Shown here in pieces: positions 53,709-62,296 of a stretch of 64,000 bases of DNA. The translations under genes were made by a program, and so were the position numbers. The number at the start of each line of letters is the position of its first letter. The stretch's first letter is position 1. A model generated the notes under the pieces. The model was given only the letters and a program-made list of their open reading frames with translations. It was not told where the DNA came from and searched no databases. Location of the stretch: contig NZ_CP132204.1 in the NCBI RefSeq assembly GCF_030718995.1, positions 3,596,001 to 3,660,000 of the forward strand. Reading direction: 5' to 3'. The stretch comes from Arthrobacter oryzae (GTDB taxonomy: Bacteria > Actinomycetota > Actinomycetes > Actinomycetales > Micrococcaceae).

Positions 53709-54443
53709 TCAGGCTGCGGTCATGAAAAATGCGGCGGCAAGCGCCACGATAATGGCGAGCCCCAGCCCCCACTCGCGGAGCCAGGGGCGCCGCAGCCGGT
53801 GGGCCAGCAGGAGGCACGCTCCCATCGCCGCCGCTGACACGATCATGCTCACCAGGTGCGCGGGGGACTTGACCACCTCGGTGAAGGTCAGGGTGAAGAA
53901 CGCGCCCAGCAGTGCGGCGGTGGGGACAACGGCCATGACTGCCGGATTGACTTTGCGGAGTTTCGCGTCCCCCTTGCTCAGGATGGGTGTGAGGATCAGT
54001 GCCGAGAGCATCCAGGCGAGCCCGCCGATGGTCATGGCAGCGAAGGCAAGGGCAAAAATCTTCTGGGTATAGGTGGGTCCGCCCAGTTGCGCTCCCTGCG
54101 TGCCTGCGGAAATTCCGGCGGCCGCGACGTCGAACGCCGCCGAACCGACCAGGCCGATCCGGGCCAGCACCGCGGGTGTACCGAAAAGCGGGAGCAGAGA
54201 CACTGCAATCAGCGCCACGGCGAGCGACGGCCCGATGGCGGCAACAGCACCGGACCGAACTGAGCTGCGGACCTGGGCCGGCGTGAGGCTGACGGCCGGC
54301 GCCGCTTTCCGGATGGCCCTGAAGTAGATGACCGACTGGAGGATGATCACTGCGAAGACTCCCACTGCCGCAGCCCAAAGGACGGGATGGTGAATGAGGG
54401 GGGTGATGTCTGTGGAACTTGGATCGACAGCTGCAACAGCCAC
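53709..54443 (-). CDS. DUF5058-family membrane protein
   Basis: An approximately 244-residue polytopic protein: HHPVLWAAAVGVFAVIILQS, SGAVAAIGPSLAVALIAVSL, GLVGSAAFDVAAAGISAGTQ, LAWMLSALILTPILSK and further helices. It matches DUF5058 proteins, which usually occur with a second small membrane protein and an M20 amidohydrolase, exactly as here. It is probably half of a two-protein transporter. I choose GTG 54443, behind AAGGGAG. Confidence 0.75.
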   Translation of the reverse strand: MAVAAVDPSSTDITPLIHHPVLWAAAVGVFAVIILQSVIYFRAIRKAAPAVSLTPAQVRSSVRSGAVAAIGPSLAVALIAVSLLPLFGTPAVLARIGLVGSAAFDVAAAGISAGTQGAQLGGPTYTQKIFALAFAAMTIGGLAWMLSALILTPILSKGDAKLRKVNPAVMAVVPTAALLGAFFTLTFTEVVKSPAHLVSMIVSAAAMGACLLLAHRLRRPWLREWGLGLAIIVALAAAFFMTAA

Positions 54444-54541
54444 GTGCGCTCCCTTGCGAGATGTGAGGAACACCCCACTGATAGGGATGTCTGAAAAGTA
54501 GATTTATATGGCAGCGTGCGCCGCTACGTTTCATTTTTACA

Positions 54542-54562
54542 GTACTTCGTGTCGATAAGTAC
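54542..54562. promoter_or_regulatory. Candidate operator upstream of the DUF5058/amidohydrolase operon
   Basis: The inverted repeat GTACTT (54542-54547) / AAGTAC (54557-54562) lies in an A/T-rich patch about 100 bp upstream of the operon start. It is a possible binding site for the AsnC-type regulator encoded at the operon's end. The stretch 54475-54778 has no supported gene. Confidence 0.3.
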
Positions 54563-54778
54563 ATACTTTTTTGATTTCTGACGTGTATCGGCCACGTCGC
54601 ATGAACGTAAATTCTGACGTCCTCCGCACCAACATCAGAAGCGGTGTACAGCGCTTCCTCGAAGTTCCGACGTGCCGGTTAACCGAATTGGTGGTTCCGT
54701 AGTTGGGTTTGATGTGCCTGGGCAGGCGACGAAGACGGCTTCCCAGGCACATCAATCCGACTCAATCCGACCGCACAC

Positions 54779-55958
54779 GTGTCGCCGGCCTTCGGAACGG
54801 CACCGCGCGCCATCGAGCTCGCGGAAATCCCCGGCCTGATCAACATGTACGCCCAGGGGCCCGCCGGGCCCAAGGAAGTGGGCTTCGACGCGGTGGAGCT
54901 CCACGGCGCGCACCGATGGGTACGGAGGCTCGTTGGAAAATCGGGCCCGATTCGCCCTCGAAGTGGTCCGGGCGGTACGCGAACAGGTCGGTCCCGACTT
55001 CCCGGTGCTTTACCGGCTGAGTGTCGAGGAGCCGTACGAGGGCGGGCTCTCCCTGGAGGACGGGCTGGCGTTCTGCCAGATGCTGGAGGAGTACGTCGAT
55101 GCGCTGGACGTGTCGGCCGGCAACTACGACACAGCGGACATTCTCCTGTCCATGGTCCCCCCGGGCAACCTCCTGCACTATGCCAAATAAGTGAAAAAGC
55201 GGGTCTCCGTACCCGTCATCGGCGTGGGGCGTTTGGTCTGGCTGCTGGACGAGCTCAACGACGACGTCGCCGCCGGGGAACTGGACTTCGTCGCCATGGG
55301 ACGAGCGGGCCTGGCCGATCCCACGATCGTCGAAAAGACTCGGCGTGGTGAAACGTCAAACATTCGCCGCTGCCTGGCCGTCAAAGAGTGCATCTCACGG
55401 TGGATGTTCAACGGTCAGCACACCCAGTGCGTCATTAACCCGGCACTGTCTCAGGAAAAGCGGGCCGCCGAGGCCCGCCGGCTGGCCGTCCTCACCAAGC
55501 GGGTCCTGATTGTTGGAGCCGGCCCGGCCGGATGCGAGGCCGCCATCCTGGCCGCCGAGCGCGGCCATGAAGTGACGCTGGCCGACCGCCGTGCCCCGGA
55601 AGCGAAGGAGTTGACTGTGCACGGGGACACTGAGACCGCGATGTTCGCCGCCCTGTGGCTGGCCGAGCAGGACCGGAAGGTTACGCTCAGTTCTCCCAGC
55701 GCCGACATCGGACTCGACACCAACGACATGCAGCGCAACCACCTGAGGGGGCTGCTCGCCGCCCGGAACGTCACCGTTCTCACCGACCAGCCTGACCCCG
55801 CCGGGTAGACAGTGGTGTGGGCACAGGACCGCGCGGCCAGCGATGCCCTTGCAGGTGCAGCCGACGACGATCGCGTGCACATCATCGGCACACGCCTTAG
55901 AGGCGGACGGACGTACGAGGCAACCCAGTCTGGTTTCTGGGCAGCAGCCCAGATTTAG
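54779..55958 (+). pseudogene. 2,4-dienoyl-CoA reductase/old-yellow-enzyme-like gene, broken
   Basis: Pieces of one FadH-type flavoprotein lie in order but in different frames. They are PAFGTAPRAIELAEIPGLIN and VGFDAVELHGAH; a shift near 54915 to LENRARFALEVVRAVREQVG; an in-frame TAA at 55188; then VSVPVIGVGRLVW, FVAMGRAGLADPTIVEK, CLAVKECISRWMFNGQHTQC (an iron-sulfur loop with some Cys lost), VLIVGAGPAGCEAAILAAER, a TAG at 55806, and finally VHIIGTRLRGGRTYEATQSG FW. The N-terminal part of the barrel and the middle of the NAD domain are missing. It is clearly a decaying gene. Confidence 0.8.
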
Positions 55959-55969
55959 GAGGAGTACCA

Positions 55970-56506
55970 ATGACTATTCGCGCAATTGAGCACATCGGTA
56001 TCACAGCGCCGGACCTTCAGCAGGCAACCCGCTTCTTCGCCGACGCTCTCGGCGCCGAAAAGGTCTATGAAATGCTCGACGAACCACTGGCAGGCCCCGC
56101 CGTCGAGCCCGGCCTGGGTATCCCCACAGGGGCAAGGATCGAGGCAATACGCATGCTTCGACTCGGCGAAGGACCCAATCTGGAGCTGTTCACGTACTCC
56201 GGGACAACCCAGCGCGACCCTGTAGTGCCGAGCGACTACGGCCTCCAGCACTTCTGCGTCTACGTAGACGACATCGAGGAGGCCGCCGCCCGGTTGGAAA
56301 AGGCCGGCGGGCAGCTGCTGAGCCAGCCCGGCGATCTTCCTGGAGGCGATGCAGGCGAGGGCAACCGGTATCTCTACGCCCGCACCCCGTGGGGCAGCAC
56401 AGTGGAACTCGTAACCTACCCATCTGCTCAGGCCTACGAATCGAGAACATCCCTGCACCGGTGGCGTCCGGCCAGGGAATCCAACAATGTCCGTCAGGAA
56501 AAATGA
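55970..56506 (+). CDS. VOC-family (glyoxalase/dioxygenase-like) protein
   Basis: A 178-residue vicinal-oxygen-chelate protein with two beta-alpha-beta-beta-beta modules. Module 1 starts RAIEHIGITAPDLQQATRFF (metal His) and module 2 has GLQHFCVYVDDIEEAAARLE (His), then YARTPWGSTVELVTYPS (Glu). This gives a plausible His-His-Glu metal site, suggesting a lactoylglutathione-lyase or dioxygenase-type activity. A perfect AGGAGG ribosome-binding site follows the broken reductase gene, so it was probably the next gene of that operon and is still intact. Confidence 0.85.
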   Translation: MTIRAIEHIGITAPDLQQATRFFADALGAEKVYEMLDEPLAGPAVEPGLGIPTGARIEAIRMLRLGEGPNLELFTYSGTTQRDPVVPSDYGLQHFCVYVDDIEEAAARLEKAGGQLLSQPGDLPGGDAGEGNRYLYARTPWGSTVELVTYPSAQAYESRTSLHRWRPARESNNVRQEK

Positions 56507-56835
56507 CACTGGGCGGCGGGTACGGGCGATGAACTAGCCCACGGTGCAAAGAGTCGGCAAGGCCACCGTTTGATGTCCCGGCCAATGCGTGGTGGCCGTT
56601 CCGGAAGGTGGCGAGCTGACCGCATTAGCGTTGCGGGACTTGAAGAGACTCCAAGCCATCCGGAACGGAAAAGAGAACCAGCAAGGCGGGCTACAATCGA
56701 CCAGTCGTCGTCGGAAGAACCCTCGGGTCGACCGGAAATTCCGTGCCGGACCCTGTAACAATCCTCACTTACAGCCCGATTGGACCCGGCCACGCCTTGC
56801 ATTCGGGCCAAGCTCCTGCTCAAATCGAACTGGCC

Positions 56836-56857
56836 CATAATGGAGATTCCGTCAACC
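56836..56857 (+). repeat. Partial repeat-family left end
   Basis: CATAATGGAGATTCCGTCAA (then CC) matches 18-20 bases of the left end of repeat copy 2 at 42229-42251. No core or right end follows. Gene remnants on both sides suggest the rest was deleted. Confidence 0.55.
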
Positions 56858-56934
56858 AATAGCCACTCGAGTGGGTCAGCCTGTTCGCGTCCTTGAACGC
56901 GAGGCGCTCCGGCGTACAAGGTGCTGAGGTTTGG

Positions 56935-58125
56935 TCAGGAGCTGGCCTCCACCTGTGCCAATCGAGCGTTTAGCCTGTCCACCTCGTCGAGTACCTCCGT
57001 GGCCGCCCAGGCACGGTTCCTCTGCGTGGTGGTGATTTGGGTGATGACCCCGGCCTTGGTCAAACGTTCGAGGGCGCCGTAGACGGACCTCTCCTCGACG
57101 CCGGCGACGTACGCGGCGCTGTGCGCTTCGAAGACGGGCCGTTCCAGCAGCCAGGGGATTATCTTCTCGTCGGCGGAATTCTTTCTGGGGCGGGCAAGCT
57201 CCAGCCACATACCCGGCAGGGCGTCCAAGGCTTTAACGGACTCGGCTGCCGCTTCGGACGCGTGGACGGCAGACCGGGCCAGGTACAGGACGAACGGATC
57301 AGCTGCACCGTCTCGGTAGTTATTGACCAGGCTGAAGTACTTGTCCACGTCAGCAACCATGGCTGAGGCAATAGGCGTGACAGTGTTTTTGGTAAGTCTT
57401 CGGCGCCGCGAGATCGCGCCGATTAAGGCCCGGCCAATGCGGCCATTGCCATCGGTGAAAGGGTGGATGGATTCGAATTGGGCGTGGGCGATTGCTGCCT
57501 GGGCCATGATCGGAACGTCGGTCCGATTGCAAAAGGCCATCAGGTCGTCCATGAGATCTGACACCAGCTCTGGCGGAGGCGGGACGTGGATGGCACCCCG
57601 TGGCGAGTAGTCGCTGCCGCCGATCCAGTTCTGCACATGTCGGATCTTGCCCGCATAGGCCGCATCGCCCGGATCATCCCGCATCAGGGCATGATGGGCT
57701 GCGAGTATGGCTTCCATCCTGATCTCGCCGGTCGTTCCCGCGTCGGCAATCATCGTCTGCACAGCCTCGGCAGCGGCAACCATGGACTTGGCATTGTCAC
57801 TTGCCTTGAGCCCGATCATGGCCTTGGCATAATCGTTCCGGTTGGCGTCGACCTGTTCGATTTTCGAGGAGGACACCGCCTCGCTACGCAGCAGAAAGCC
57901 ACTGATGGCAGCCATCCTGGAACCGGCCGTTACATCGAGTGAAGCGACAGCGACAGCAGCCTCTTCCAGAGCAACGATCGTCTCGCGTCCTGGCTCGAAC
58001 CAGCACTCGGCGATTTTGGGGGGCACAGACACCGTAACTTCGGTGAATTCACGGTCCTCCCGCGGCGGCCTGCCCTGGGATTTCCAGGGCATAACCATGC
58101 TGCCGTGTGCCGGCCAATCGCTCAC
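56935..58125 (-). CDS. Fic-domain AMPylase-type enzyme with C-terminal winged helix
   Basis: A 396-residue Fic protein. The full catalytic motif HPFTDGNGRIGR (about 221-232) predicts nucleotidyl transfer to target hydroxyls. The N-terminal segment has SSSKIEQV at about 85-92, resembling the inhibitory S-x-x-x-E-[G/N] helix of class II Fic proteins but with Gln after the Glu. The C-terminal ~80 residues (WLLERPVFEAHSAAYVAGVE, ERSVYGALERLTKAGVI) look like a winged helix-turn-helix, as in many self-regulated Fic proteins. Start GTG, with GGAGG 6 bases upstream. Confidence 0.9.
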   Translation of the reverse strand: MSDWPAHGSMVMPWKSQGRPPREDREFTEVTVSVPPKIAECWFEPGRETIVALEEAAVAVASLDVTAGSRMAAISGFLLRSEAVSSSKIEQVDANRNDYAKAMIGLKASDNAKSMVAAAEAVQTMIADAGTTGEIRMEAILAAHHALMRDDPGDAAYAGKIRHVQNWIGGSDYSPRGAIHVPPPPELVSDLMDDLMAFCNRTDVPIMAQAAIAHAQFESIHPFTDGNGRIGRALIGAISRRRRLTKNTVTPIASAMVADVDKYFSLVNNYRDGAADPFVLYLARSAVHASEAAAESVKALDALPGMWLELARPRKNSADEKIIPWLLERPVFEAHSAAYVAGVEERSVYGALERLTKAGVITQITTTQRNRAWAATEVLDEVDRLNARLAQVEASS

Positions 58126-58158
58126 GAAGTCCTCCCAAAACCCTGAACAAACAAATCC

Positions 58159-58205
58159 TTATTCAGATTTTAGCCGTCAAGTATGAATAACGCTCCGATT
58201 ATTCA
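58159..58205. promoter_or_regulatory. TTATTCA repeat cluster upstream of the fic gene
   Basis: TTATTCA (58159-58165), TGAATAA (58184-58190) and TTATTCA (58199-58205) lie in the AT-rich leader 34-80 bp upstream of the fic start. The first two form an inverted repeat. A TTGACG-like -35 box on the minus strand (58175-58180) lies between them. The Fic winged helix could bind here to control its own gene. Confidence 0.45.
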
Positions 58206-58396
58206 TGGTGGAGTGCGCGGTTCAACGTCGACGACGACGACCAGGGTGATGATGACGACCGGCAGTGGGCCGCCACAGGAGCGGTGATCCCGGCGGAGAG
58301 GGGGTCGGTACTCCGACCCTCTCGTTCTCAGGACAAGACCGTGTGCCGCTGAGCATGATTTCTTGCCATGGGCAGTAGTTCGCCCGGTCGCCCACG

Positions 58397-58795
58397 TTGC
58401 TAGCATGGCCGTTCATCCACTCCGTCAGTCAGGGCGACGTCACCATGATGTACGTGTGGGGTATTCTGCTCTCGGGAATCGTCTACTCCGCCTACGGCGG
58501 CGCAGGACTGGGCGTGTTCTCCGAACAGTTCGAGACCCGTGTGCGGATGTCCGGTATGGCTATTGGCACGCAGTTCGGCTTCGCGCTGGGCGGGTTCGCC
58601 CCCACGATTGCCGCCGCCCTGGCCGGGCAGGGGCTCGCCAACTGGGTACCCGTGGCGATCTTCTGCTGCGTATGTGGTCTCGTCGCGACCGTCACGGTCC
58701 TGACCATGCGGGAGACATTTCGACTCGAGACCCATCAACTGGGCAATCCGAAGTCCCCGTCTGTAGCCCGCGAGCTGAGCACCGCGGGCCGCTAG
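58397..58795 (+). pseudogene. MFS transporter C-terminal fragment (MHS type)
   Basis: About 130 residues cover three to four TM helices. MMYVWGILLSGIVYSAYGGA, GVFSEQFETRVRMSGMAIGT, QFGFALGGFAPTIAAALAG and WVPVAIFCCVCGLVATVTVL match the end of metabolite:H+ symporters of the major facilitator superfamily. Eight or more upstream helices are missing and the frame has no proper start. It is followed by an intact terminator, consistent with a 5'-deleted gene. Confidence 0.75.
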
Positions 58796-58869
58796 CCCGT
58801 CAACGCCGGATCGGTCACAGACCACGCACCCGCTAAGTCGCGCACACGCAAACACGGGCCCCGGACCAC

Positions 58870-58905
58870 GAGGTGCCGCCGAGTTAGTGAACTCGGCGGC
58901 ACCTC
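58870..58905. terminator. Perfect 16-bp terminator hairpin
   Basis: GAGGTGCCGCCGAGTT (58870-58885) and AACTCGGCGGCACCTC (58890-58905) pair perfectly around a 4-base loop. It serves the MFS fragment on one side and the TetR gene on the other. Confidence 0.85.
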
Positions 58906-58954
58906 CTCGCCTTGAGTCTGCTCGCCCTAGGCAACCGAGTAACGTCAGCAGGGC

Positions 58955-59593
58955 CTAGAATTCCTCTGTGGTGATGGCTCGCAGGAAGGCCTTCAATTCG
59001 CCCGCCATATCCACTGAGTCGTTGTCGAGAAGCCACTGCACTTGCAGGCCATCCATGAGGGCAACAAGCTGCCGCGCTGCTGCTGCCGGTACCACGCCCT
59101 TCCGCAGCTGACCACGCCGATCCAGGTCCGAAAACGCTGCAGTGCCAACTTCCCTGACCCAGTTGTAGCGTCGTTGAAAGTACTCATGAGCGGGGTGCGT
59201 CGGGTCCGTCGACTCGGCTGACAAAACGCAATGGAGTGCAACCAGTCCAGGTACCGTCGTGTTGTTCTGCACCAGCCGGACTATGCCGTTCAGCGTATCG
59301 ACGCCGTTGTCGGTCACCATCCCGGCCACCGTCCAGGAGTCCTCATCGCGAAGGGTGAGAACGGCCTCCAGGAGTGCCTCTTTGCTGGGGAAATGGTGGA
59401 GGAGGCCGGTTTTGGTGAGGCCGATCTTGTCAGCAATGTCCTGGATGGACCCGGCCCTGTACCCGGAAGTTGAGAAAACCTCGAATGCGGCCGTCAGGAT
59501 CTCCTGGCGCCGTCCCTCCGTCTTGGCGTAGCTTCCGCGGGGCCGCCCGCGGCGTGGCTCTTTTGCGACAGCACTTGTCGCTGTTTCTGTCAT
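58955..59593 (-). CDS. TetR-family transcriptional regulator
   Basis: A 212-residue TetR protein. The N-terminal helix-turn-helix reads RRQEILTAAFEVFSTSGYRA, GSIQDIADKIGLTKTGLLHH, FPSKEALLEAV; a C-terminal ligand domain follows with QVQWLLDNDSVDM at its end. It is divergent from the peptide-type ABC operon and probably represses it. Confidence 0.93.
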   Translation of the reverse strand: MTETATSAVAKEPRRGRPRGSYAKTEGRRQEILTAAFEVFSTSGYRAGSIQDIADKIGLTKTGLLHHFPSKEALLEAVLTLRDEDSWTVAGMVTDNGVDTLNGIVRLVQNNTTVPGLVALHCVLSAESTDPTHPAHEYFQRRYNWVREVGTAAFSDLDRRGQLRKGVVPAAAARQLVALMDGLQVQWLLDNDSVDMAGELKAFLRAITTEEF

Positions 59594-59679
59594 CTGGAAA
59601 CTCTAACAACCTTGCTTGATCCCGGTGGAGTGCCAAGTGCGCCACGTCACAATCGCCGAGATGTCGGATCGGTGAATTA

Positions 59680-59703
59680 AAAACATACCACCTAGTCTGT
59701 TTT
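59680..59703. promoter_or_regulatory. Candidate TetR operator
   Basis: The inverted repeat AAAACA (59680-59685) / TGTTTT (59698-59703) spans 24 bp in the divergent intergenic region, with ACC/AGT half-elements inside. Size and location fit an operator controlling both the regulator and the ABC operon. Confidence 0.45.
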
Positions 59704-59767
59704 CGTGCTACGGTCTTTCCCACTGGCAGTCCATGGTGGACGCCACTGACCGTGAAAGGGACCAACG

Positions 59768-61285
59768 ATGTTCCTACGTAAGCGATTGGCCGCTCTGGCA
59801 GCCGCCGTTTCCCTTGGCCTCGCCGGCTGCGCAGCCGGCGGAGAGGCCTCCGAAGAACAGACTTCACAAACTTTGACCCTGGGCACTCTGATGGCGCCAA
59901 AATCTTTCGCGGCTGCGGACTCTGACTTCGCCAACGTGTCGCCCTTCTATCAGGCGGTCTACGACACTCTTCTCCGCATGGAGCCGGACGGCACCCTCGT
60001 TCCGATGCTGGCGAGCGAGTGGACATACAACGAGGACAACACCGTCCTGACCCTGAAGCTACGCGACGATGTGAAGTTCACCGACGGCACCGCGTTCAAT
60101 GCGGCCGCCGCCAAGCAGAACCTTGAGCGATTCAAGGCGGGAACATCAGCAGACGCGCAGTTCCTGGCCGCCCTGCAGACCGCGGAGGCAATCGACCCCA
60201 CCACGCTGAAGCTGACCCTGTCCGCTCCGGACCCGGCGTTCCTGGGCTACCTGTCCAAGGATGCGTCCTTTATGCAGAGCCCCGCTTCCTTCGGCAATGC
60301 GGACATCGCCACCAACCCCGTCGGCTCCGGGCCGTACATCCTGGACACCGCCGCCACAGTGACCGGCACGTCCTACACCTACAAGACCAACCCGGATTAC
60401 TGGGATAAGGACCTGATCCACTATGACAACCTCGTCCTGAACGTCTACCCCGAACAGACCTCATTGCTGAGCGCTGTCAAGTCCGGGACGCTCAATGGCT
60501 CCCTCATTGACATTGCAATGGTCCAGGAAGCTGAAGCTGCTGGCTACAAGAACAATGCATTCGAAGGCAACTGGGTCGGCCTGATGCTCTTTGACCGTGC
60601 GGGTACAACCAACCCAGCCCTTAAGGACATCCGCGTCCGGCAGGCCTTGAACTATGCCTTCGACACGAAGTCCCTGTTGGATGCCGTGAACCAAGGCCGC
60701 GGCACACCCACCACCCAAGTATTCCCGCCGTCCTCGGACGCTTACGACGAGTCCCTGGACTCCCGCTACGCCTATGACCCTGCCAAGGCGAAAGCGCTCC
60801 TGGCAGAAGCCGGCTACGCAAACGGGTTTAGCCTGCAGATGCCGTCGACACCGCTCGTCAACAGCTCGATTTTCGCGTTGATCACCCAGCAACTCAAGGA
60901 CGTCGGAGTCACCGTCGAGACCATCGACGCCGGCAACAACTTCATTGCCGACCTGTTGGCAGCAAAATATGCCGCAAGTTACATGATTCTGGAGCAACAG
61001 TCGGACTGGCAGCTGATCAACATGAAAATTGCTCCGAACTCGGCTTGGAACCCCTACAAATACGCCGATCCCAAGGTCGACGAACTGCTGAAGAAAGTCA
61101 ACCTGGGTTCCGAGGACGAGCAGAAGTCCGCGGCCAAGGAGCTGAACAAGTACATCGTGGAACAGGCCTGGTTTGCTCCGTGGTACCGCCCGCAGAACAG
61201 CTTTGTGACTGACGCCAAGACCAAGGTGGAACTTCAGACGGGCAACGTCTACCCCTACATCTGGTCCTTCACCCCCGCCGCCTAG
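59768..61285 (+). CDS. Peptide-type ABC transporter binding lipoprotein (SBP family 5)
   Basis: A 505-residue family 5 solute-binding protein. Its signal peptide and lipobox LAGC (Cys about 21) anchor it to the membrane. The fold motifs are YQAVYDTLLRMEPDGTLVPM, LASEWTYNEDNTVLTLKLRD, DVKFTDGTAFNAAAAKQNLE, IATNPVGSGPYIL, DIRVRQALNYAFDTKSLLDA and AWFAPWYRPQ. It binds peptides, nickel or other small solutes for the permeases downstream. Confidence 0.93.
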   Translation: MFLRKRLAALAAAVSLGLAGCAAGGEASEEQTSQTLTLGTLMAPKSFAAADSDFANVSPFYQAVYDTLLRMEPDGTLVPMLASEWTYNEDNTVLTLKLRDDVKFTDGTAFNAAAAKQNLERFKAGTSADAQFLAALQTAEAIDPTTLKLTLSAPDPAFLGYLSKDASFMQSPASFGNADIATNPVGSGPYILDTAATVTGTSYTYKTNPDYWDKDLIHYDNLVLNVYPEQTSLLSAVKSGTLNGSLIDIAMVQEAEAAGYKNNAFEGNWVGLMLFDRAGTTNPALKDIRVRQALNYAFDTKSLLDAVNQGRGTPTTQVFPPSSDAYDESLDSRYAYDPAKAKALLAEAGYANGFSLQMPSTPLVNSSIFALITQQLKDVGVTVETIDAGNNFIADLLAAKYAASYMILEQQSDWQLINMKIAPNSAWNPYKYADPKVDELLKKVNLGSEDEQKSAAKELNKYIVEQAWFAPWYRPQNSFVTDAKTKVELQTGNVYPYIWSFTPAA

Positions 61286-61292
61286 CGGACAG

Positions 61293-61325
61293 CTGCCGGA
61301 CCGGACTTCCAACCCGGTCCGGCAG
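61293..61325 (+). other. Intra-operon hairpin after the binding-protein gene
   Basis: CTGCCGGACCGG (61293-61304) and CCGGTCCGGCAG (61314-61325) form a perfect 12-bp stem between the binding-protein and permease genes. It probably sets the usual excess of binding protein by partial termination or 3'-end protection. Confidence 0.6.
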
Positions 61326-61354
61326 CCTCAGGAACCCTTCCAAAGGATTTTCGA

Positions 61355-62296
61355 ATGTACCGATTCGTGCTGCGGCGCCTGTTGTCCGGTGTCCTGTTGC
61401 TGTTCGTCATTACCACGGTCGCCTACCTCCTGCTCTATGCAGGCGGCGGAGATATCGCGCGCCGCCTCGTGGGACCCACCGCCAGCGATGCCCAGGTTGC
61501 GCTGAAGGCCAGCCAGCTGGGCCTGGACCGCCCGCTCCCTGTCCAATATTGGGACTGGCTGACCGGCGCCCTGACCGGTGACCTTGGCCGGTCCTGGTTC
61601 AACGGCCAGCTCGTTAGCACCGGCGTCGGCAGCCGGCTCTCCGTCACCATCTCCCTGGTCCTTGGTGCCGTGCTCATTGCAGCTGTGATTTCCGTGGTCA
61701 TCGGTGTGTGGGCAGCTGTCCGCCGCGGCTGGATCGACCGCGTTGTCCAGTTCGTCGGGGTGCTGGGCTTCGCCATCCCCGGCTTCCTGATCGCCCTGGG
61801 ACTGGTGTCCCTGTTCGCCCTGAACCTCAAGTGGTTCAAGGCCACCGGCTATGTGCCCATTACGACGTCGTTTGGCGGCTGGGCGGCCACTGTCACCTTG
61901 CCGATCATCGCCCTGTCGATCGGCTGCATCGCTGCCGTCGTGCAGCAGGTGCGCGGCTCGCTGATTGATGCACTCCGCCAGGACTACGTCCGGACGCTGC
62001 GCGCCCGCGGCCTGTCCTTCAACCGCGTGGTCTACAAGCATGTCCTGCGCAACGCAGGCGGCCCGGCGCTGGCCGTGCTCGCCGTGCAGTTCATCGGACT
62101 CCTCGGCGGCGCCGTCATCGTTGAACAGATCTTCGCATTGCCCGGCCTCGGGCAGATCACCGTGGCCGCCACCGGCCAGGGTGACATCCCGGTTGTGATG
62201 GGAGTCGTCGTCGCGACGGCCGCCATCGTGGTGGCCGTCAACCTCATCATCGACCTCGCCCAGGGCTGGCTCAATCCGAAAGTTCGGCTGTCATGA
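61355..62296 (+). CDS. Peptide-type ABC transporter permease (DppB type)
   Basis: A 313-residue permease with the DppB start (YRFVLRRLLSGVLLLFVITT), about six TM helices, and the EAA region QDYVRTLRARGLSFNRVVYK followed by VIVEQIFALPGLGQ. It pairs with the permease half of the next, fused gene. Its stop overlaps the next ATG (ATGA). Confidence 0.92.
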   Translation: MYRFVLRRLLSGVLLLFVITTVAYLLLYAGGGDIARRLVGPTASDAQVALKASQLGLDRPLPVQYWDWLTGALTGDLGRSWFNGQLVSTGVGSRLSVTISLVLGAVLIAAVISVVIGVWAAVRRGWIDRVVQFVGVLGFAIPGFLIALGLVSLFALNLKWFKATGYVPITTSFGGWAATVTLPIIALSIGCIAAVVQQVRGSLIDALRQDYVRTLRARGLSFNRVVYKHVLRNAGGPALAVLAVQFIGLLGGAVIVEQIFALPGLGQITVAATGQGDIPVVMGVVVATAAIVVAVNLIIDLAQGWLNPKVRLS

